Shown in pieces: positions 1 through 5,773 of a stretch of 10,731 nt of DNA. The position numbers were made by a program, and so were the translations under genes. Position 1 is the stretch's first letter. Each line of letters begins with the position of its first letter. Location: assembly GCA_900554525.1 (NCBI GenBank), contig USHL01000029.1, positions 1 to 10,731 of the forward strand. Reading direction: 5' to 3'. This DNA is from an uncultured Oscillospiraceae bacterium. GTDB taxonomy: Bacteria > Bacillota > Clostridia > Oscillospirales > Acutalibacteraceae. The notes under the pieces were generated by a model. The model was not told where the DNA came from, searched no databases, and worked only from the letters and a program-made list of their open reading frames with translations.

Positions 1-560
1 GCTGATATCTCTTCCATAAATTTCCCGAAATCCGTGATAGTATTCACGGTTTTTTTAATTATTTCGGTCGAATCCCAGATATTTTTTATTTCGTCATCGG
101 CACAGTGAGCAAGAATTGCCTTGCCGACCGCCGTATAGACCATAGGCAGAGAAAGCCCTATGCGTGACACCATCCTGATGGAATTAAGGGTGGAATCGAA
201 TTTATCGATATAAACTATCTCCGAACCGCTGCGCTCGACGAGGTGCACTGTTTCTCCGGTGACTTTAGGGATTTCCGCAAGATAAGGGCGAACATATTCC
301 CGCATATCGAGCTTTGAAAGCAGGCCGGACGAAAGCTTTAAAAGCTTTAATGTCGGCGAATACTTTTCCGTGACCGGATCCTTTTTAACATATCCAAGCG
401 CTTTCAAACCGCTGAGCAGACGGTAAACCGTCGTTTTATGAAGTCCCGAAAGCCCGGAAAGCTCTGTCACGCCGAGCGCTCCTTCGGAACACAACAGCTC
501 CAAAAGCGCAAAAGTACGTTCCACCGACTGTACCGTATTGTTTTCCACCAAAGCAATCAT
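1..560 (-). CDS. IclR-family transcriptional regulator (KdgR-like), C-terminus cut by window edge
   Basis: Winged-helix DNA-binding regulator, probably the repressor of the divergent eda-kdgK operon. The reverse strand is open from position 560 to the window edge (186 codons); IclR proteins are usually about 250-265 residues, so roughly the last quarter is missing. The N-terminus shows the IclR winged helix: a turn around residues 30-40 (GVTELSGLSGLHKTTV) and a recognition helix of TTVYRLLSGLKALGY type (about 43-57). The effector domain follows from about residue 80, with the family-typical stretch RIGLSLPMVYTAVGKAILA (133-151). The start is uncertain: the Shine-Dalgarno-like AAAAGGG (567-561) abuts the ATG at 560, so TTG at 551 (gap 9) or GTG at 548 (gap 12) may be the real start. 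The KdgR assignment rests on the neighbours and operator-like palindromes, not on the missing ligand-binding residues. Confidence 0.88.
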   Translation of the reverse strand, partial: MIALVENNTVQSVERTFALLELLCSEGALGVTELSGLSGLHKTTVYRLLSGLKALGYVKKDPVTEKYSPTLKLLKLSSGLLSKLDMREYVRPYLAEIPKVTGETVHLVERSGSEIVYIDKFDSTLNSIRMVSRIGLSLPMVYTAVGKAILAHCADDEIKNIWDSTEIIKKTVNTITDFGKFMEEIS

Positions 561-563
561 CCC

Positions 564-580
564 TTTTAACACTGTTAAAA
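564..580. promoter_or_regulatory. Palindromic operator candidate at the IclR-gene start (autoregulation)
   Basis: Perfect 17-bp palindrome TTTTAACA-C-TGTTAAAA with 8-bp arms around one central base. It covers the predicted transcription start and Shine-Dalgarno region of the IclR-family gene. It shares the ACA-N-TGT core with both palindromes in front of eda, so the same protein may bind all three. The regulatory role is inference. Confidence 0.5.
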
Positions 581-582
581 AG

Positions 583-611
583 ATTTTATCATATTTACGC
601 GGATTTTGCAA
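583..611 (-). promoter_or_regulatory. Sigma-A-type promoter of the IclR-family gene
   Basis: On the reverse strand, a -35 TTGCAA (611-606) is followed after exactly 17 bases by a -10 TAAAAT (588-583). Predicted transcription start is near 576, inside the palindrome 564-580, giving a very short leader. The same two hexamers with the same spacing recur upstream of the regulator gene at 7623-8699. Confidence 0.6.
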
Positions 612-620
612 ATACAGCTA

Positions 621-648
621 TTGACTTTAAATTTAATTGTGGTAAAAT
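621..648 (+). promoter_or_regulatory. Sigma-A-type promoter of eda-kdgK
   Basis: A -35 TTGACT (621-626) and a -10 TAAAAT (643-648) are separated by 16 bases. Predicted start is near 655. The -35 box lies only 9 bases from the -35 box of the divergent IclR-gene promoter, so RNA polymerases at the two sites would compete. Confidence 0.65.
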
Positions 649-663
649 ATTAGTGTAAAAAAC

Positions 664-689
664 GAAACAATGTTTCACATTGTGAAACA
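664..689. promoter_or_regulatory. Overlapping palindromes, KdgR-type operator candidate
   Basis: Two perfect palindromes overlap here: GAAACA-A-TGTTTC (664-676) and TGTTTCACA-T-TGTGAAACA (671-689), giving three GAAAC half-sites in alternating orientation. They lie just downstream of the predicted start of transcription and directly before the AGGAGG ribosome binding site of eda, a position suited to repression. The first palindrome resembles the GAAACA-N-TGTTTC core I recall for enterobacterial KdgR (IclR family) sites. Binding by the neighbouring regulator is inference. Confidence 0.65.
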
Positions 690-701
690 CAGGAGGCGCT
701 T

Positions 702-1340
702 ATGGAAAATCTTATTAAAGCGATTGCCGAGGCCGGCATTATCCCGGTCGTCAAAATCGAAAACGCAAAGGACGCCGTAAAGCTTGCCGGCGCTCTCAGG
801 GAGGGCGGCATCAACTGTGCCGAAATAACCTTCCGCACCGACGCGGCGGAAGAGGCTATACGCCTTATTTCAGAAGCTTACCCCGATATGCTTATCGCGG
901 CAGGCACCGTACTCACGCCCAAGCAGGCCGACAAAGCAATAGCTGCCGGCGCTAAATTCATTGTCAGCCCGGGCTTCAATCCGGATGTCGTAAGCCACTG
1001 CCTTGATAAGGGCTACACCGTAATTCCGGGCGTATGCACTCCGAGCGAGGTCGAGCAGGCCATGTCATACGGGCTTACATATCTAAAGTTTTTCCCCGCT
1101 GAAAACGCAGGCGGCGTCAAAATGATAAAGGCTATGTCCGCGCCCTATACAGGCATACGCTTTATGCCTACCGGCGGTATCAATACCTCCAACCTCGCGG
1201 ATTATCTTAACTGCAAGGCAGTTCTCGCCTGCGGCGGAAGCTGGATGGTTCCCGCCGACAAGATAACAGACGGCAAATTCGACGAAATCACAAAGCTCAC
1301 GGCCGAAGCTGTGGCGCTGTTAAAGGAGATAAGAAAATGA
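702..1340 (+). CDS. eda: 2-keto-3-deoxy-6-phosphogluconate (KDPG/KHG) aldolase
   Basis: Cytoplasmic class I aldolase that splits KDPG into pyruvate and glyceraldehyde 3-phosphate, the last step shared by the Entner-Doudoroff pathway and hexuronate/pectin catabolism; family members often also act on 2-keto-4-hydroxyglutarate. At 212 residues it has the usual family length. The active-site set is visible: Glu41 and Arg45 in AEITFRT, the Schiff-base Lys129 in YLKFFPAE, and the phosphate-binding MPTGGI loop (155-160). These match E. coli Eda Glu45, Arg49 and Lys133 with a constant offset of 4. A strong AGGAGG (691-696) sits 5 bases before the ATG, right after the operator-like palindromes. The stop overlaps the kdgK start by 4 bases (ATGA), indicating translational coupling. 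Confidence 0.96.
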   Translation: MENLIKAIAEAGIIPVVKIENAKDAVKLAGALREGGINCAEITFRTDAAEEAIRLISEAYPDMLIAAGTVLTPKQADKAIAAGAKFIVSPGFNPDVVSHCLDKGYTVIPGVCTPSEVEQAMSYGLTYLKFFPAENAGGVKMIKAMSAPYTGIRFMPTGGINTSNLADYLNCKAVLACGGSWMVPADKITDGKFDEITKLTAEAVALLKEIRK

Positions 1341-2356
1341 AAGTTGTAACATTCGGCGAAGTAATGCTCAGATTAGCTCCGGAAGGCTATTACCGTTTTT
1401 TGCAGGCAGATACCTTCGGCGCCACTTTCGGCGGAGGTGAGGCCAACGTTGCGGTTTCGCTTGCCAATTTCGGGCTTGACGCCGCTTTTGTAACTAAGCT
1501 GCCCAGCCATGAAATCGGCCAGATGGCGGTAAACTCACTGCGCAAATACGGAGTGGATACCTCTAAAATAGCCCGCGGCGGCGACCGTGTAGGTATTTAT
1601 TATCTTGAAAAGGGCGCATCTCAGCGGCCTTCCAAGGTGATTTATGACCGTGCCCATTCTGCCGTTTCAGAGGCAGCGGCCTCTGATTTCAACTGGGATG
1701 AAATCTTCGAGGGTGCCGACTGGTTCCATTTCACCGGCATCACACCCGCCCTCGGCGACAATGTTGCGGACATATGCCTTGAAGCGGTAAAGGCTGCAAA
1801 GAAGCATGGTATTAAAGTGAGCTGCGACCTCAACTACCGCAAAAAGCTCTGGACAAGAGAAAAAGCCGGCGAGGTTATGGCGGAGCTTGTAAAATATGTA
1901 GATGTCTGCATTGCCAATGAGGAGGACGCAGCCGATGTATTCGGCATCAAGGCAGCCGGTACCGATGTAACTAAGGGCGAGGTAAACCATGAGGGTTATA
2001 AAGACGTTGCTCGTCAGCTCAAGGAGCGCTTCGGTTTCTCACACGTGGCTATAACCCTGCGCGGTTCTATTTCCGCCAACGACAATGACTGGGCGGCTAT
2101 GCTCTACGACGGAAAGGACTATTATTTCAGCAAGCAGTACCGTGTGCATATCGTAGACCGCGTGGGCGGCGGCGACAGCTTCGGCGCAGGCCTTATCTAT
2201 TCAATGCTTAACGGCTATTCCGCACAGGATACCATTGAATTCGCCGTAGCGGCAAGCTGCCTTAAACATTCCATCGAAGGCGATTATAACCTTATGAGCG
2301 TAAGCGAGGTCAAAAATCTAGCCGGCGGAGATGCCAGCGGCCGTGTACAGCGCTGA
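1337..2356 (+). CDS. kdgK: 2-keto-3-deoxygluconate kinase, PfkB family
   Basis: Ribokinase/PfkB-family sugar kinase that phosphorylates 2-keto-3-deoxygluconate at O6 with ATP, producing the Eda substrate. It has 339 residues, as expected. Visible features are the N-terminal FGEVMLRL strand, the substrate-side motif GGGEANVAVSLANFG (32-46), the SCDLNYRKKLW segment (162-172), and the PfkB signature DRVGGGDSFGAGL (274-286), which holds the anion-hole glycines and catalytic base Asp280. The start overlaps the eda stop, and AAAGGAG (1322-1328) lies 8 bases upstream. Specificity for KDG rather than another sugar is inferred from the adjacent aldolase and from the KDG-kinase-like N-terminus. A hairpin terminator follows the stop. 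Confidence 0.93.
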   Translation: MKVVTFGEVMLRLAPEGYYRFLQADTFGATFGGGEANVAVSLANFGLDAAFVTKLPSHEIGQMAVNSLRKYGVDTSKIARGGDRVGIYYLEKGASQRPSKVIYDRAHSAVSEAAASDFNWDEIFEGADWFHFTGITPALGDNVADICLEAVKAAKKHGIKVSCDLNYRKKLWTREKAGEVMAELVKYVDVCIANEEDAADVFGIKAAGTDVTKGEVNHEGYKDVARQLKERFGFSHVAITLRGSISANDNDWAAMLYDGKDYYFSKQYRVHIVDRVGGGDSFGAGLIYSMLNGYSAQDTIEFAVAASCLKHSIEGDYNLMSVSEVKNLAGGDASGRVQR

Positions 2357-2376
2357 TAAAAACCGCATATAATGAT

Positions 2377-2410
2377 AAAACGTCGGACACTCTGTTGCCC
2401 GACGTTTTTT
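2377..2410 (+). terminator. Rho-independent terminator of eda-kdgK, possibly two-way
   Basis: A 10-bp perfect stem (AAAACGTCGG 2377-2386, CCGACGTTTT 2399-2408) with a 12-base loop ends in a run of six T (2405-2410). It sits 20 bases after the kdgK stop and immediately beyond the stop of the convergent gene at 2409-2960, so it may also end that minus-strand transcript, though with a poorer T run. Confidence 0.88.
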
Positions 2411-2960
2411 ATAAAGCAATATTCTTTTTTAAATATGTTTCTCCGCTTTCAAGTTCCTTCCATTCAAAAACGCCTTCGGAAAGAGTCATATAACCGTGCG
2501 GACTTCCCTCTTTGGGGATTGAAACCGAGCCGGGATTCATATAAATAAAGCGGCTGTGTTGCTCGCATTTAGGTATATGAGTATGCCCGTTCAGCAATAT
2601 ATCGCCGTCACAAAGCGGCGGCGGACTCTCCGGATTGTATATATGACCGTGCGACGCGTATATAACGCGGTTCCCGAGCGGAAGAACGGCATAATCCCCT
2701 AAAACAGGGAACTCAAGCACCATCTGGTCAACCTCGGTATCGCAGTTGCCCCTAACGCAGAATATCCTGTCCTTAAGCGGGTTTAGCATATCTGTAACCT
2801 GTTTAGGAGCATATTCGCGCGGCAGGTCGTTGCGCGGGCCATGGTATAGAATATCTCCGAGCAGAAAAAGCCTTTCGGCCTGCTCCCTTTCAAAGGCGTG
2901 CAAAAGCCGGCCGCAGAAATACGCTGAGCCGTGAATATCGGAAGCTATAAGTATTTTCAT
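2409..2960 (-). CDS. yfcE: YfcE-like metallophosphoesterase
   Basis: Calcineurin-like dinuclear-metal phosphodiesterase of the YfcE/MJ0936 group, predicted cytoplasmic. It has 183 residues against 184 for E. coli YfcE. The metal-binding blocks are present in order: ASDIHG (Asp8, His10), LGDILYHG (Asp36), RGNCD (Asn72, Asp74), SHGH (His104, His106) and GHTH (His126, His128), followed by the family ending NPGSVSIPK. The physiological substrate is unknown; E. coli YfcE hydrolyses artificial phosphodiesters. Its ATG overlaps the stop of the upstream flavoprotein gene (ATGA), and the Shine-Dalgarno-like AAAGGA abuts the ATG, so translation probably depends on coupling. The gene converges on kdgK. 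Confidence 0.93.
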   Translation of the reverse strand: MKILIASDIHGSAYFCGRLLHAFEREQAERLFLLGDILYHGPRNDLPREYAPKQVTDMLNPLKDRIFCVRGNCDTEVDQMVLEFPVLGDYAVLPLGNRVIYASHGHIYNPESPPPLCDGDILLNGHTHIPKCEQHSRFIYMNPGSVSIPKEGSPHGYMTLSEGVFEWKELESGETYLKKNIAL

Positions 2961-3451
2961 TCCTTTACCAGTACCTTTTCTATTTTGCCTATCACCATAT
3001 AATGCAGGTCGCCGTCATACCAGCGCAGCGGCTCCTTATCGGTAAAGCAGTCCTCCCGCATCTGCTGGACATACTGCTTTTTGCATACAAGCACAAGCCT
3101 TGCCTGCTCGAAGTATACCGTATTATCCGCAAAAACCGGCGTCAGTCCCGTAAGCGCTGTTTTATCGACGTCTCTTCCCGACTTTGAACCGCAGACCTTG
3201 TGTATATCCTTATTGTCACCGTAAAAGTTCAGAGTAAAATAATCGCTGCTGTTAATAAATTCAAGTGTATATCTCTGCGGGCGTATAACCGTCATAACAC
3301 TGTCGGCGCCCCACATTTCACCGGCAAAGCCCCATGAAGCGGTCATCATATTATACTTTTCCCTGTTACCGGCCGATATCAGCATCCATTCGTCGGCAAT
3401 AAGCTTAATAAAATTTTCGTTTAATTCTTTCGGAGAAATCTCTTTAAACAT
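2957..3451 (-). CDS. Flavin-reductase-like (FMN-binding split barrel) flavoprotein
   Basis: A 164-residue protein of the flavin reductase / DIM6-NTAB type common in Clostridia, predicted to bind FMN as a small cytoplasmic split-barrel flavoprotein. Recognisable pieces are the N-terminal YNMMTASWGF segment (33-42), VIRPQRYTLEFI (55-66), and the phosphate-side block CGSKSGRDVDK (87-97). The electron acceptor is not known; such proteins act as flavin or metal reductases or as redox carriers. AAAGG lies 10 bases before the ATG at 3451. It precedes and overlaps the yfcE-like gene by 4 bases, so the two form a transcription unit, but nothing visible ties their functions together. Confidence 0.85.
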   Translation of the reverse strand: MFKEISPKELNENFIKLIADEWMLISAGNREKYNMMTASWGFAGEMWGADSVMTVIRPQRYTLEFINSSDYFTLNFYGDNKDIHKVCGSKSGRDVDKTALTGLTPVFADNTVYFEQARLVLVCKKQYVQQMREDCFTDKEPLRWYDGDLHYMVIGKIEKVLVKE

Positions 3452-3489
3452 AAAATACCAGCCTTTCGCAATTTATATTTAATTTTATT

Positions 3490-3518
3490 CGCAAAAGCGC
3501 GGCGCTATCCCTTTTGCG
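3490..3518 (-). terminator. Inverted repeat across the VanZ-gene stop, weak terminator candidate
   Basis: An 8-bp perfect inverted repeat (CGCAAAAG 3490-3497, CTTTTGCG 3511-3518) spans the TAG stop of the VanZ-fusion gene. Read on the minus strand, the hairpin is followed by AATAAAATT rather than a clean T run. A competing GGCGC/GCGCC stem shares part of the sequence. It may attenuate rather than end transcription into the flavoprotein gene. Confidence 0.35.
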
Positions 3519-4485
3519 CCATAACGCTTTTAAAATAGTCAGCGGCCTGTTCAAAACAGCGATCAGTCTCTTCGGACTTTTGCTCCGGCGGCTTGTCTGA
3601 AGTGACAATTTTCAATATTTCTGCCTTTGCCACCTCAGTTCTTCCCAAAATAAGATTAACAAGCTCCTTTATCTCTCCCGACTGTTCACCGGCTGTGAGC
3701 CGGTTGCAGTATTTGGCCGCCTCTATAACCAGCCTGCCGATAACAGCCGCGCCATACTCAGTATCTTTGGATACCGCCGCCCGCCTTGTCATTTTAGCCT
3801 CCAGCTCCTTTAACGGAGGCGTAGCGTCAAGCCGCGCGGTCAGCCTTTCTATTTCAGCTGTGAGTTCGGTTATTCTGCCGTCTCTGCGGCTTATCTCCGC
3901 TTTAAGCGCAGCCGCTCTGCTTTCCTCGGCCGCAAGCTGCGCCCGCAGTTCATTATTGAGTTCAAAAAGCTGTTTTTTATTCATTGCCTCTGTCAATCCT
4001 TCTGTTTTCAATTTTACGTAAAGTCTCCCAGATATCCGTATTATAAGTGCCGAAAACAGAATACCGAGCAGAGCGCCGGAAAAATCTATGCATATGTCCC
4101 TTAATTCCCCGCTGCGGCCGGGAACATAAAGCTGGTGAATCTCATCGCCTACAGCATATAAAAGGCATACAGCCGCGCTCAGGGCAATTCTGACGGCATA
4201 GCGTATCCTGCGGTAAGTAACAAGACTCAAGAAGCTTAAAATCCCCAAAACGCCGTAACAGCTGAAATGTGCCGCCTTACGGGTAACAAACTGCATTGAC
4301 TCGACAAGCTGTGCCTTATCCGCTGCGCTCAAATTCTCAAAGCCCGGATAAAGAAAGCGGGCCAGCACCGTTATAACACTGCCGCTCGTCTGCGAGGATT
4401 CTGCCGACGTCTCGGCAGAAAGCATAAAAATCAGCGCCATCCACCCCAAAAGCAGAACGGGCGAAATCACTCTCAAAGCCTTCAC
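3505..4485 (-). CDS. VanZ-domain membrane protein with coiled-coil cytoplasmic extension
   Basis: Numbering here counts from the upstream GTG at 4494. Residues 1-160 form a VanZ-like domain: about four hydrophobic segments (near 8-26, 77-95, 102-116, 136-153), the motif MLSAETSAESSQTSG, RKAAHFSCYGVLG, and the diagnostic DEIHQLYVPGRSGELRDICIDFSGA (117-141). VanZ is the teicoplanin-resistance accessory family, but most members have unknown roles and this is not evidence of resistance. Residues 171-329 form a soluble region with a heptad-like Glu/Ala/Leu coiled coil (178-223) and a helical tail I do not recognise; typical VanZ proteins end near residue 165. The start is probably the second GTG, at 4485: TAGGAT (4500-4495) is 9 bases upstream, while GTG 4494 directly abuts it. 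A terminator of the upstream gene ends just before this ribosome binding site. Confidence 0.8.
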   Translation of the reverse strand: MKALRVISPVLLLGWMALIFMLSAETSAESSQTSGSVITVLARFLYPGFENLSAADKAQLVESMQFVTRKAAHFSCYGVLGILSFLSLVTYRRIRYAVRIALSAAVCLLYAVGDEIHQLYVPGRSGELRDICIDFSGALLGILFSALIIRISGRLYVKLKTEGLTEAMNKKQLFELNNELRAQLAAEESRAAALKAEISRRDGRITELTAEIERLTARLDATPPLKELEAKMTRRAAVSKDTEYGAAVIGRLVIEAAKYCNRLTAGEQSGEIKELVNLILGRTEVAKAEILKIVTSDKPPEQKSEETDRCFEQAADYFKSVMAQKG

Positions 4486-4499
4486 GATAAGCACATCCT

Positions 4500-4530
4500 A
4501 AAAAGGCCGCCGCATATAAAAGCGGCGGCT
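4500..4530 (-). terminator. Rho-independent terminator after the M23 peptidase gene
   Basis: On the minus strand, an 8-bp GC-only stem (GCCGCCGC 4529-4522, GCGGCGGC 4513-4506) closes an 8-base AT loop and is followed by C and five T (4504-4500). It starts 7 bases after the TAA of the peptidase gene. The T run merges with the TAGGA ribosome binding site of the VanZ-fusion gene, so that gene needs read-through or a promoter inside the peptidase coding region. Confidence 0.85.
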
Positions 4531-4536
4531 TCCAAA

Positions 4537-5754
4537 TCACTTTACCCTTGAATAATAATTCATCGGATTTTTAAACACCTTGTTCACCATTATACCGAAA
4601 TGGAGGTGCGGACCGGTAGAACGGCCGGTACATCCGACATAACCGACGACCTGCCCTTTCTTAACAGTTTGACCGTTAGATACCGCAACCGACTGCATAT
4701 GCGCATAATAGGCCTCATATCTGTTGCCGCTGGAATCCTTTCCATGGTCAATAACGATATAATTCCCGTATCCGCCGCCGCAGCTGCAGCTTGTGCTTAA
4801 TGGATTCTTGCGGTAATCATGGGTACATCCTGACCTGACAAGCGTTACCTTGCCGTCGGCAATAGCGACTATCTTACCGCCCCACTGACCGTTTGATATA
4901 TCGATTCCCTTATGCATACTGCCCCATCTTGAGCCAAAAGGCGAGGTTATTGTAGAAATACCCGGTGTGGGCCAAAGAAACTCTCCGCCGTCGTAAACGA
5001 TATTAGTATCATTGCCGCCGGCACTCTGAATGGCAGACAGTTCTCTTTCCATCGCCTTGATTGCGGCGTCGTTCTCACTTTGTTCGTCCTGAAGCTCTTC
5101 TTTATCTGCGTTTATGCTCAGTATGACAGACTGTATTTCCTTACTTTCCGCTTCCAATTCCGCCTGCTTTTGGGAAATTGTTTCCTTTATGGCAAGCTGA
5201 TCTTCAAGCAGCTTATTATTCTCCGCCTGCTTCTCCTCAAGAACCTTTAACGCTTTGGTTATCCTTTCGATCAGCAGCTTATCGCGTGCCGAAACTGCGG
5301 CAGTAAGCTGTGAAAGCTCCAAAAACTGTGCAAAGTCATCCGCTCCTAAAAGTACCTGAACACTGCTTTCCGAATTGCTCATATATATTGCGCGTATGCG
5401 CTTTTTAAAGGCAAGCTCATCAGCTTCCAACTCGGCGTTTTTTTCATCTATTTCAGCTTTGTTGGCCTCTATCTTACTGTTGATTTCCGATATTTCCTTA
5501 TTGCAGAGATTTATCTGCTCGTGCACCACCGCTATCTTTTCTTCTATAGCTTCTTTAAGCTCTTCCTGCTTTGAAATATCGTTTTTAAGTGAATTGATTT
5601 TGCTTTGAATCTGCTCATTTTCCTCCTCAAGCTTATTAATTTCGCTCTGGAGCTGTGAGGAAGATTTTGCTGCGCTCAAGCTGAGACCTGCAGAGCCGAC
5701 AAACAAAACCATTACAAGCAAAACAGAAACTGCTTTTACAAAATGCTTTTTCAT
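4537..5754 (-). CDS. Secreted coiled-coil M23 (LytM/EnvC-type) peptidoglycan endopeptidase
   Basis: Probable FtsEX-controlled cell-wall hydrolase. Using ATG 5754 (GGAGG 5 bases upstream) rather than the in-frame ATG at 5802, which lies inside ftsX, the protein has 405 residues and starts with a classic signal peptide (MKKHFVKAVSVLLVMVLF, cleavage near residue 28). Two long Glu/Lys-rich coiled coils (about 36-114 and 161-244) flank a PcsB/EnvC-like patch RIRAIYMSNSESSVQVLLG (119-137). A C-terminal M23 domain (259-399) carries apparently complete zinc and catalytic residues: His281 and Asp285 in HKGID, His352 in YAHM, and His383/His385 in HLHFG. Unlike E. coli EnvC, which is degenerate, this one looks catalytically active. 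An insertion near 310-327 adds Cys310, Cys323 and Cys325. It lies 19 bases after ftsX in the same operon. Confidence 0.93.
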   Translation of the reverse strand: MKKHFVKAVSVLLVMVLFVGSAGLSLSAAKSSSQLQSEINKLEEENEQIQSKINSLKNDISKQEELKEAIEEKIAVVHEQINLCNKEISEINSKIEANKAEIDEKNAELEADELAFKKRIRAIYMSNSESSVQVLLGADDFAQFLELSQLTAAVSARDKLLIERITKALKVLEEKQAENNKLLEDQLAIKETISQKQAELEAESKEIQSVILSINADKEELQDEQSENDAAIKAMERELSAIQSAGGNDTNIVYDGGEFLWPTPGISTITSPFGSRWGSMHKGIDISNGQWGGKIVAIADGKVTLVRSGCTHDYRKNPLSTSCSCGGGYGNYIVIDHGKDSSGNRYEAYYAHMQSVAVSNGQTVKKGQVVGYVGCTGRSTGPHLHFGIMVNKVFKNPMNYYSRVK

Positions 5755-5773
5755 CTTAACCTCCAAATAACAA

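Noticed and set aside
1667..1990. Antisense open frame inside kdgK
   Set aside because: It lies wholly opposite a clear PfkB kinase, has no ribosome binding site, and its translation shows no family features.
3593..4021. 142-codon open frame on the plus strand opposite the VanZ-fusion gene
   Set aside because: Its Ser/Ala/Leu-rich translation is the mirror of the coiled-coil coding bias; no promoter or ribosome binding site is visible.
3505..4485. Glycopeptide resistance because of the VanZ domain
   Set aside because: No vanA/vanH/vanX or sensor genes are nearby, and most VanZ-domain proteins are not linked to resistance.
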